NCBI GenBank assembly: GCA_029851415.1
Contig: CM056744.1
Coordinates: forward strand, 103,635,338 to 103,699,337
Source of the DNA: Eretmocerus hayati
Taxonomy: Eukaryota > Arthropoda > Insecta > Hymenoptera > Aphelinidae
Reading direction: 5' to 3'
DNA length: 64,000 bases
How positions within the stretch are numbered: position 1 is the stretch's first letter; each line of letters opens with the position of its first letter. A program made the translations under genes and the position numbers. The notes beneath the pieces are model-generated. The model was not told the origin of the DNA and searched no databases. It saw only the letters and a program-made list of their open reading frames with translations. Of this stretch, positions 44,008-55,211 are shown piece after piece.

Positions 44008-46711
44008 GTGAGTATTTCACGTGTTTTTTTTCGAAAATATTCATCATGTGCGTGTGTAATTTTGGTGAAACCACACATGCATCCTGACACAAAATTAATT
44101 ACGAGTTACTGACTTTCTCTATGTGTCAGTCCATATGTATTTGTGTGTGTGGAAAGGTCTTTATTAGCGTACAAAGCTTGGCTCTGAAAATTTTCATCCA
44201 ATTTCTTTGGTGCCGGCATACTGTGTGTAAAACATAACCTGACTGTAGGATCTCTCGTTCGCACTTTCCAGAGAGCGAGCGCGATTAAAAGTAAACAACG
44301 ACGTAGGGGCTTGCGCAAAAATTATATGTATGTGTGTATGTTTGTATCTGTGTGTGGGTTGGATGATGAGCAGCTCAACGCACGAGCGCATAATGCACAA
44401 TGCGGGACGGTGGAAAATTAGTTTTCTGAACTTTTTTTTTAAGAGTGCAGAAAAAAATGCGTTGGTTTGCTGCTTATTGTTCTGCATTTTGTGGATGCTC
44501 TTTGTTGAGAGTGTTTCACGTGATTGGTTGATTCTGAAGTAATTTAGGGTATTTGTGATTTTTGAGGGAGTTCTAGATAATGAGGTTCAGTTATTAACTG
44601 AAGACTGTAGTGAGCAAAATGGTGACCTACAAGGATTTTTAGAGTCGATACTTAAATGATATTGATATGCAATTTATCAGTTTCTATTACTGTTTGAGCA
44701 GTTCTGAACTTATAATTGATTGATTGAGCTTGGAAATGTCGAGAACCGTATCCGTGACGTATTCCAATGCATCGGTCTTCTGGGGATAAGTGTTATTTCT
44801 TATCAGTAACTGATCTCAATTACCCTGCATGCGAGTGATGAATATTCATGTGGATAATTCTCTACTCTGAAAGTTTGAGTCTGAAGATGATGAATTAGAA
44901 TTCTCAGTTACGAATTGAATTTTTAAGATGAAAGATTTCTGTGATATCTGTTTTGATTGTCCATAGAGAAGTGATAAATTCCAGATCATATTCCTTTCAA
45001 ATCTCGAGTCGAATTTATTTGATGAATCGACAAAACATTCGGAATTGAGCAGAATAATTAAAATCAAGAGTTTCGAGAAGGTAAAATTTCATCCTCAAGT
45101 GGTCATAAGCATGCGGCTATTTCTATATCTATCCAAATTTTGTAGAGAATCTCACGCCTAGGATGACGCCTATCGGTTGTGATCCCTCTAAAAGTAAGAT
45201 TGTATTCATGGGGTCATTGACCTTTATTCTGAGTGTGATCTTATCTACAACGGTACCTGTTTACAAGTTGATTGAACTCAGAACGTTACCTTGAATTTGA
45301 TTGCAGACTATTTTTATCTATGAGAAATCTTCTTTGTTCCATTTAACCATATCAAAGTTCAAGGACTCATCATTTTCAATAGAAACAGATAGACCGGTAA
45401 ACTTTGCCATGAAAATTCTGCATCGCAACTGATCACCAAAATAAGCTGTCACTCCTGACAAACTACAATTCCATTCAAAACCAATCCCAATTTCAAATCC
45501 TGACTCAAAAAATCTTCCAAATCGTCGTAAAACTCTGAATCATCCTCATCCTCATGAAATAACAAATCACTCATTTCAAAATTTCCAAACAAAATAATTC
45601 CATCACGCATGATAACTCATCTCAACAACACTAACAGATTCACATAACACATCATTCCAAAAATTTGAGCTCCAAAAAAGTAGCCACAAAAATTCAACAG
45701 CTCTGATTCTTTCCAATATTGTGTATATATGCAGTTCAACCGAATAAAATTCTACGACGACGAATAAGGTTCTCGAATAACCGCAGAAATTGGGTTCACC
45801 ACCACCACTACCACAACTCTCATAGCATCATACTACCCACCATCACCATCAAACTCTATCTCACTCATCTCACTTGCCTCACCAATACCGCAATCGACAC
45901 GCTCGACATCGAAATACGAGGCGCAAAAGACCATTTGAAACTCTCGAGGCCTGTAAATCGACCTCCAACTCCCGTCTCTCTCTAGCACTCTTTTGATACG
46001 AAAAATCGCTTCGTGTTACTATTACTATACAAGTTATACGAGCTGCCCTGTTACCAATACTAATACCAATGTACCATCTGTATATATATTGAAATTATTG
46101 TTATGTGGGTGGTAGTGCATATTGGCTCGGACTGAGGACGGTTAGAACGATTCATCAAAGTTCACGACGTTTTGGACGCATCGGTCATTTCAGCCCGGTG
46201 CATAGATTCGATACATCATGATTGTATATAACTTGGTGGATATGGGTGATTCTGTTGGATCTGTTGTGTTTGATGTTCCGTGCTGAAATTTTGGAATAAT
46301 GATGGTAAACTCAGCCGGATATAATTGTGGAATATTCAGGTATTGATCATTCGCAATAGATGCTAATATTTCTGGATGATGAATTCGATTCATTTTCTGC
46401 GACAATAAGCTCTCATATGAAGCAGGAAATTTTCGCATATGAAAGTTGAAATTTTGTGATATAAGAATCTCAAGATCGGCTAAAATCTTATCGGTTTGAG
46501 ACGCTTTGATCAAAAATAGATGAAGGGAATCAAGCATTCTTGAGATCAAACAGCCGGGGGTTATAGAATAATTGTCATCAAGTGGTCATTGATCATGAAG
46601 ATCCATTAAATATATCCCAATCAGCCAATACAAGAATTCGCTATAGTCTAGTCTAGCGAGACACAATTTTGTATCAATTTGTGGTATGCCGAGTAATAAC
46701 ATGTCCATTGT

Positions 46712-46885
46712 GATGGATCTCACCGGCAGAACTCGCCTAAAAATTCAAAAGGATCTGATAAATAGATGTAAAAATGATGACATTTCAAGAGTTTTGAATT
46801 CTATAGGGACAAAATCACGTTTTGGTACTCTCTCGCACTCTGAAACGGAATACCGGTTTTCACCGCCACAGTGAACGCGTTGAGG
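46712..46885. mobile_element. TTAA-type repeat, family B, copy 2
   Basis: Matches 12735-12969 through GGATCTCACCGG, AATAGATGT, GGTACTCTCTCGCACTCTG, GGTTTTCACC and CAGTGAACGCGTTGA. The terminal TTAA of copy 1 has become TTGA here. Confidence 0.5.
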
Positions 46886-47411
46886 AAAATTTTAAATTCC
46901 ATATCAAAGGTGATAATGCAAATCAATGATGATCATAATTCAACAAGATGCTTCGATCATTCATGGGACTATATTCCTATTCAGAGTAACCCACTGCCAA
47001 TTAAAGTCATCATTTTTTTGCACTTATTAGATGATCGGAAATTTGCCATGAAACTGTGAGAACCTAATTGATCAAAATACTACGAAATGTTGCGCCCTGG
47101 AACTGATGATTCTAGCGGGATCACTCATATATGTAGATTCTGATGTCATAATGACAGTCCACATGATGATGTTTACATACCTGATGCACTTATTCTGGAA
47201 ATTTAACAAAAATATGCGTACAGTATGTGTAACTGCATATCATATATGAGCATCATCGTGGAAACATGTACGTAGCGTGTGATGGACTTACACCCCGAGT
47301 AGTGAGCTCCGAATCACTCGATTCGATTTTTTTTCCGCATATTACATGAGAATCCAGTTGATACAAGAGTTGCGGATTGGTCCGTCGACTCGTGCTGTTT
47401 CCTCTTGAAGA

Positions 47412-47896
47412 TTAACTCATAAGCGCCTGGTGGGTCCTGTCAATATTTTATGACTCTCAAGGTTTCATAATTTTGTTTTAGGCTATACCTGAATGTCTTG
47501 TATGGTCATTGAGGTCTATCAAACGTCTCTGAGTTTCCAGAGTACCTTCGGGAAATCGCTCGTCCGAATTTTCAAATTTTTTTTAAATAACTCGTCACTG
47601 TACGAGTACTATACTACGTTTCCTGAGTTTTTGATCGTATTTGAGTCTACGGGGTTTTCCAGTGGTGTAAACAGCACATTTTTGACCAAGAATGCACCCC
47701 TAGGATACTCATAAATTACCAAAATTGTGAGAAATCTCATTATGATGATCTAAATGACCGGTGTAAAAAGTGACGTTCTAGAATGTCTCATGAGATTCTG
47801 CGTGCATTAACCCCAATCGGAACCTTCTAAGAAGCGAATTAAATCAAGAAACAAAGTATCTACCCGATTTTAGATGGTCTCACTTTCAAGAGTTAA
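47412..47896. mobile_element. TTAA-flanked non-autonomous element, family K, copy 2
   Basis: Starts TTAACTCATAAGCGCC and ends TCAAGAGTTAA. It is collinear with 16641-17166 but ~40 bp shorter and well diverged, and its inverted ends are less complementary. No transposase. Confidence 0.7.
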
Positions 47897-48671
47897 GGGT
47901 TAAAATGTCACATTCTCAGACTGTAATGATTCCAGAAAATAATTCCACGCATATTCTTAGTGCTAGCGTCGAAGTCATCAATACTGTGGGTTCTCTCGAA
48001 TCTGTCTCTCAAAATGCGATATTGGATTGATTATTTCCATTGGATTTCATGGCCAGAATGCGTAGCTTAATCCTCGAGCAATGGACCTCATTCTTGTTAT
48101 GGGATTTTCACTAAAAATGAGGAAGTTTTTCAAAACGCTAACAGCGCATCTCAAATTCCTTCTGAAGCACTCCGGCACAGATGAAATTTCAAGAAAACAT
48201 GTCAAATAATCGAGTCACATTGCGAAAAGAATTCTGAGTACTGCGTGTATATTCTTCCAGCCGAAAATTGGCCATGTTATTAAGTTATGTCACTAGCGTG
48301 GGCACGATTTTACCCTATCAAAAATCAATTTGTTCAAGGGAGAACAATTTTATACGTAACCTCCGTTATTTTTGCGATCGATTTTCGGGCAACATGTCAG
48401 TTCCGTATAATCAAACGCTGTTTCGTGGGGTTTCTAATACAACAATCACACACAAAAATTGATTCTGTCCCCTCTCATACGTAATAACGAATAATCATTC
48501 TAAACGTGGAAACAGAAGAAAAAACGCTCAACTTCCAACCTCTAAATTTTCAGGACCACAGTGTGTAAGTTTTCACGTACACGCACATAGGCCTGGGTAT
48601 GTATTGAGTATTCGTGTAGAACGAGAGGTAGCTCTAGCTACGTAATTTTATCGCTGTCGATCGACACGACG

Positions 48672-48795
48672 CTTATATATCCATCTCACGCTGGCAAATT
48701 AGATATCGTGCATCTCTCTCGTTTCTCTTCAGAAAATGCCTCAAGGTGAATACATCGCTTCTCTCGCATCTTCGTATACCAACTGTATATTCCAG
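48672..48795 (+). other. Candidate nested first exon (weak)
   Basis: CTTATATATCC at 48671-48681 is TATA-like. The first ATG after it, at 48736, opens a 20-codon frame (MPQGEYIASLASSYTNCIFQ) that ends exactly at CAG before GTAGGAAC, a fair donor. CTCTCGTTTCTCTTCAG just before the ATG is also a good acceptor, so this may instead be an internal cassette exon. Neither reading frame continues the TMTC protein. Confidence 0.22.
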
Positions 48796-49716
48796 GTAGG
48801 AACACGTACATATATATTTACGACGATCGTGTTGAAAGCATCAGTCAATGCAGAAAGTGTTGCACAAGAAGGCTCGTTTTGGTGTCAAAAAATGTCCTGA
48901 GACCTGTCTCTTTACACCTATCCGACATTCTTACTTGGATAAAATTTTACGGAGATGTAGATGCAAATGTAGGCGTGTTCGCATGCACGTTGAGATATTT
49001 TTTTCAATTTTGATGGGTTGTGAATTCAATTTTCGTGAGATAGATTTTTTGGGTGATGAGATTTTAGGATAGGCATGGATTTCATGGTGGGTGAGTTAAT
49101 TGGAAAATTTTGGATGGCAAATTGGAATTTTTGGACGATGTTTGGTTGAGGTCGCTATGGTTGGAATATTGGAACAATTTTCCTATAATCGATAGTCATC
49201 ATTCAAAAATTCATTCCAAATTAGTCCTGAATATGAATCTCACTCCTGGGAAAAATATTCTAGTAAGAAGATTTGATGCTTCGAAAAATTTTGGGCAACA
49301 ATTTGATGCGAGAGCACATTTTAACTCCTCGATGAGCTAGAAAATAGCGAAAAATGATAGCATGAATTTTGAATAGAGTGGAGAAATGAGGCAATTTCAA
49401 AATGAGAATTCTATGAAAGATCATCATCTTACTGTTTTGTTCTTCTCGTTCAAATCAGTTGAGATTATGGTTCTGAATCTCAACTCCTGCACTTTTGAAG
49501 CTCTTGAGAGCTAAATCATCAACCAAATTGAAGGAAAATGAGTTCAATCTAGATCAGACCGGTGTTGCCAGATCATGAAATAATCGTTTTGATACTCTGG
49601 AGGCTGTTCCTCGTGATTATTAATCTCCTCAGATGATATAGTCAGTATTTAGGATAGGGACTCACTCGCACGATGTCGGAATAATTTTCAAATGAAGGCG
49701 TACTATCGACATTATT

Positions 49717-50402
49717 AGTGATTTATTCATAATCATAAATCACTTAGAATCAATTTTTGTCTCGATCGATATGAACGATCGAGACTTTATCGCTCGCAGG
49801 AATTTCAAATCATATTATTACATGACTCGGCTAATGCAAGCTAATTTTAATCAACGGATTTGTTGATTAAGTGACATAGATCGATATTGGATTACTCCAA
49901 TTCGATCTATGTACCTTCAAGGCACCTCGCAATTCGAGTGTCGCAACTTGAAGGATTTTGATGGAATTTCAAATACACGAAAAATGAGATGAGAAACGAA
50001 AAATTTTGATTCTACGCTAGATGTTGGTGCGTTTCGTCTTTCCCCTCCGGATCAGACTCTTCAGGGGGGCTGAATCATGCCCATCAAGCCACTTTGGCTA
50101 GGTGACGTCGGGGGCCAACCTCTACTCGGATCTCTTCAGCCCCCCTGAAGAGTCTGATCCGGAGGGGAAAGACGAAACGCACCAACATCTAGCGTAAAGT
50201 CAAAATTTTTCGTTTCTCATCTCATTTTTCGTGTTTTTGAAATTCCATCAAAATCCTTCAAGTTGCGACACTCGAATTGCGAGGTGCCTTGAAGGTACAT
50301 AGATCGAATTGGAGTAATCCAATATCGATCTATGTCACTTAATCAACAAATCCGTTGATTAAAATTAGCTTGCATTAGCCGAGTCATGTAATAATATGAT
50401 TT
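49717..50402. repeat. Stem-loop string, family J, copy 2, mirrored into a 596-bp palindrome
   Basis: Two lone hairpins, AGTGATTTAT (49717-49744) and GTCTCGATCG (49759-49785), precede a palindrome with 268-bp arms (49807-50074 and 50135-50402) differing at three bases, around a 60-bp spacer. Within each arm lie TAATCAAC/GTTGATTA (49848-49869), ACATAGATCGA with inner ATTGGA/TCCAAT (49874-49912) and CCTTCAAG with inner CTCG/CGAG (49914-49954). They are followed by GGATTTTGATGGAA and TTTTGATTCTACGCT, the same order as 11271-11450. The spacer holds a small AGCCACTTTGGCT hairpin. No coding. Confidence 0.85.
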
Positions 50403-51411
50403 AACCATAAATCACATTAATTTCTCCATCTTTCATTCTTCAAACGTAATCTTGCGATCTCATGGAAATTTTTATCGATTTATCATGCATAATAATAACT
50501 GAAAACTAAACCTACACCCTCCTCATCATCACACGATGTCAATCTAAAAGAAACCCAGAACATAACGCTCCTAGATGACAATTACTCCCTAGTGAAATAT
50601 TTCCAAAACACCCATCAATCTCATTCCATGTATCAAAACGCAATGAAACTACCTTAACCATCAACAAATCTCAAAATTTCTCATCCCTCTGAAAATTTAT
50701 TCTTCATTCCTCATGCATGGACCCCAAATCCTCTCTTGAATTCACGCAAAACTTTCGTCAAACGTTTTACAGAAAATTTTCGATTCCCAGAAACAGTTGG
50801 CCTAACACTAAATATTCCTTTTGAAGAATTCCATTCCATGCCACAAAACTGCCTCTTTTCCTAACTTCTTTTCACCACTTCTGTATCGTACATTTAAGCA
50901 CATATCGCAGAGAAAGAGAGATATTATACGCCTCGAGGATATTATGCAGTCACTTTGAATGCTGCCAGTTGAAGCTTCAAAAAGAGACATAGACTCAACG
51001 ATACTATACGATACGATATCCTGGCGAATAAAACATTTTCGTCGTTCAAAATACGAAAGTAGCTCTTTCTGAAGGGTAGAAAGGAAAGGAGAAAAAGAGA
51101 GAGAGAGAGAGAATAGGATAGGTAATGATTCAAAGTGAACTTGCTCGCGGTTTACCCTGAATTATGCATTGGCTCAACTCTTATAGCCGTTTACCTACCG
51201 AATCTTTTGAAAGCATAATACACCTTAAAACTATAGATACATGATATTTTCCCCTCTAGCATTGTTTGATACTCCTACTTTCTTACATCATCTTCCAGGT
51301 CATTCCTTACTTATTTCCTTTCATTCACATTTCATCCGTCACATTCAACCTCCCCGATCTTATTTTCCCTCGTCCATCTCTACAAACTCTAATATGTGTA
51401 AGTTTATCTTT

Positions 51412-52248
51412 GGCCGAGTCTACATAAGAGCGCGAGCGGGGTTCAAGAGCGCTCTCGCGGGGTGCATTCGCTCTCGTCGCTCAATAGCGCAGGTTTTTTT
51501 ATATTATAAAATTTGTGCGAAGACTGACGGGGTAGTCTCGCACTACGAAAACACAATTCTAACATCAAAGCAATGAATTGCCACGGGGGAGGGGGCCTCA
51601 ATCCCGGAACTCAAGAAGCCCCCAAAACCGCAAACACTCGGAAACTGGGCCTGAGAAAATTATTCCCAAAATCTAAGGAAGTAACCAAAGTATTGCAAAC
51701 ATCCGGATGCTTCTATCGATAAACCAGCCGGGAACCAAAATGCGACCAAAAGTGAATCCCAAAACTCACTAAGGTAATCAAACTTGCTAATACTCGAATA
51801 CTAGAACCGAAAATAGTGTCCGTGAGAGAAATCAATCTCAAAACCCAGAATAACAAATAAACCTGCGATGAAACCTGGATGTTAATGAAAAAAAAATTTT
51901 TAATTGCAAGAAGAATCGATCGCAACACCCCGAAAAAAAATTAATGAACTCAAAATTCTATCGGGGCAGTAATCGATCCTCGAATGTGACATAAGCTCTC
52001 AACAGAAATTTCAGGCCGAGCATTCGCATGTTTGCGGTTTTGGAGGCTTCTCGAGTTGCGGGATTGATACCCCCTCCCCCCGTGATGATTCCTAGCTTTG
52101 ATGTTAGAACAATGGTCCTATGGTGCGAGACTATCCCTTCAGTCTTCGCACACTAATTTGAAACACGATTGAACCTGAGTTGCAGAGCGGCGAGAGCGAG
52201 CGCGAGAGCGCTCTCGGTGCGCGCTCGCTCTCTTATGTAGACTCGGCC
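51412..52248. mobile_element. TIR element, family G, with ~230-bp inverted ends
   Basis: GGCCGAGTCTACATAAGAGC at 51412 mirrors GGCCGAGTCTACATAAGAGA ending at 52248. Inverted similarity continues inward through GAGCGCTCTCG, TGTGCGAAGACTGA, TAGTCTCGCAC, AACATCAAAGC and CCCCC-rich words to about 51640 and 52020. The GAGAGCGCTCTC words add small hairpins at each end. The middle (51640-52020) has no transposase. Flanks share only TTT, so the target duplication is unclear. Confidence 0.8.
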
Positions 52249-55201
52249 TTTGTATTTTTTCAAACACTTCAGGTTACATAACCTACACGTGAGTAATTCC
52301 GCCGTTAGCGAATTTTCCGTGTTCTGAGCTCCCCAAAGTTTGTACGTCTCAGAATGCACTTCATATCATGCACATCAATTTTCTAGGATGTATTCTAGTA
52401 GTGTATAGCTATGTTGATAGTTTTTGAGATGATCCTAGAGTCCCCGTATTTTGTGCTGCTTGCTGAAGCGTCGAAATATTTTTTTCGTCATCCGTAGGGA
52501 ACCCAACTTCGGCTTCTAAATCCTCTGTAATGCGTATTCAGAGTCAAAAGCCCTTATGTGTAACTGTGCATTTCAAATAGTATGACTTCGAATAGATGAT
52601 CTATCACTGAGCGTGTCGAAATTGAAGTCTCAGTTCACGCACGGCTATCCAACATTCTGAGGACGGATTTGCACCAAAACTGCTTGCACATCACTAATTA
52701 GCCTGGCAAAGTTCCACTTCGTCTATGAGGCCTTGTAAAGTAATGAGGTTGTCATCTAGATACTTGAATACAACTTATGCATTCGCGACATTATCCGAAA
52801 ACTCAAATCACCATCCAAGTGCACCATATAACCGTGTTTTCAGAATAACGCACAAAAATTTCGGTCTATTTCGTCCCGGTGTTGTGCTTCTTCCTGGCGC
52901 ACGATTTTTGGAACACATTTTCTTGGAGTATTTGGTTGCATACAGCAAATTGTGCAGAAGAGCGTATCATCAGTTGCCGAGCTATGGGGATATTTTTGAG
53001 TCGAAATATCCATTCCTTGTTCCGCCCCCTCATGCGACCCTCCAAATTTGGCGTATCTTTGTCTGGCTTCAGTTTTAAGATATTTAGCTCTGAATACAGT
53101 CTTTTGAAGTCCAAATTAGTGAGTGTCAGTCCTAATGACCTTCTAAAACTTATCTGGGACTGGAATAATTTGTTGATCCAAATCCCTTACCGCGAAGGTT
53201 TTGGACCCAAAAAAATACCACTTCCGGCGGAATCACCCATATATGTATGCATACAAGTATGGATGTGTGTCTGTGACCCCTCGTTTGCTATCGTCGGTAG
53301 TATCGGATACGTTGCTCCAAGGATACTGTGTATACTTCTTCCTGGAGGTCTAAAGGTCAAAGCGACCCTTCTTTTTCTTCTTCTTCTTTCTTGACTTGAT
53401 CTCGTTATCGGTAAAGCGGACAAGGTAAACAGTAAGAGAGATAACGAGACCATAGCGTATGGCACATGTTGAGATCATGAGATCCTAGAAAGCGTCAGCG
53501 GGAAGGATGAGGAGAAGGAAAATTCACCCTGGGGCCGGATTCCTTAGAGGCTCCCGATCCTTTGAAAATTTTACGTTTACTTTTACTATGAGACATCTCG
53601 TCGTTTGATATGTTTACATTCTTGATTCTTTGAGAGCTTTGAAGTTTTTTCGAGTTCGAGAGGGATGTTAGGTTAGATTTTTTGATTTAGTCGGTTTAAG
53701 ATGCTCTGAGTCTTCAATGAGCAGATTGAGGGTTCGGATGGTTGATTACCTTCTTTGTAAACGCCAACTCAGTTTGAGATGGTTCAATTAACTCGATTCG
53801 GGATCCATACCTCGTCCTGGTAAATTTTGACTAATAGAACCAGAATCATCAACTCATTGCAAAAAAAATGAAGAATGACTAAGTGACGGGATCCAAACAT
53901 TCTAGCGTTACCCATTCTTCTTCAGAGTGAACTCATGTACAGACTTTCCGCTTGTGAATCTCGGAATCATCTTAAATTTATCCGACCTTTTCCGATCTCG
54001 TTATGCCTCAATCAAAATTCGGCCCAAATATTGGAAATGAGGTATATGCCCACTAAATCAACGATCAATGTAAATAATAGTAAGGTTGGGCACTGGGCAG
54101 CCATCAGGAAATTTAGCGTGATTATTATCGTTATTGTCGTAGATCAAAATTCTCTGAATAGCTATAGGTTTAATTGCTGAATCAAATGATACCCTGATGA
54201 ACGGGCTCTGTGATATAATTTGCATAATAATTGAGATAGAAACCGACAATGAGCATTATATATCAGTTCAAACAAATTGGGAAGTTGTTATGACTACACA
54301 GCTATTAATAAATCACAAATCAGTTGTCCCTGAGTGACATAAGAATATGAATAATTCATGAGGGTCTGCTATACTTTTCTGGATCTCACATATCATATAT
54401 CACATCAAATATGCATATTTTTGTCATTACAAACAGGTTATGCATGACTATGATGTTGTGCCAGTAAAGATATTGGAGCATTTCATGGAATGTAAACTAA
54501 GGAATATGGATACCATTTTGGATATTATTTTAATAGTACCTACAATTCCACAGATCCATGAATACAAACAACCATCGAGTATTAATCTTTTCAGGTTGAA
54601 AACGTACTTGAATTATTCGTTAGACATGCCAAATGCTCACAGGTTCGAATTTATTCGTAATTATGACGGATCTCTCACGATGGAGGTGAAAATCTTTCTG
54701 TTCCCGCGATTAATCCACTCTTGGCCACAGAAATGCTCTGCAAGATTTTCAAGAGTAATAAGATGACAAGGCGGGTTGTTGAGTCCAATTTATGTGGTCC
54801 TCAGTCTGGGCGCCCAATTGACAAGGCGGTCTGTCACTGGTGAAGGTTAGAACAACTCTGACGTTGAGGAGGACGTTAAGGTTGATGTGGATGTTGATGA
54901 AGTTGAGTCAATTTACACACGATATATTCACAGAAGCCCGACAGACCTACCAAAGTATGGAAGTTATAGACTGCACGTATACGAATGATTGTGTCACTGT
55001 GTCGATCGTTTGTAGTATGGGTCAGATACGACACAGGGCGTGACGTAATTTTGAGAGGTTCCATAGCAACGACGGACGAGGTGAAGCCAGTTGAGGTGGC
55101 GTAACGGTGTCCCGTTGAAACCGTGACAAAGACGAGCGTCGCTACTTCCGACAAGTGTCTCGACTGACGAGTGAATGTAGTAGTGAGGCTAGGAAAACCC
55201 C

Positions 55202-55211
55202 GTCTTATATA
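55202..55211 (-). promoter_or_regulatory. Possible minus-strand TATA promoter
   Basis: TATATAAGAC on the minus strand is followed about 30 bp on by TCACTAC and later TCAGTCG, in a CpG-richer stretch (54880-55200). The first ATG frame downstream (MEPLKITSRPV..., 62 codons) has no recognisable domain. An antisense or nested transcript is possible, not shown. Confidence 0.25.

Noticed and set aside
52879..53394. 171-codon plus-strand frame
   Set aside because: No domain, promoter or splice borders; composition is typical of a chance frame and it is overlapped by another frame.
54440..54766. 108-codon frame after ACAAACAG
   Set aside because: The acceptor-like site lacks a pyrimidine tract, and no partner exon or homology was found.
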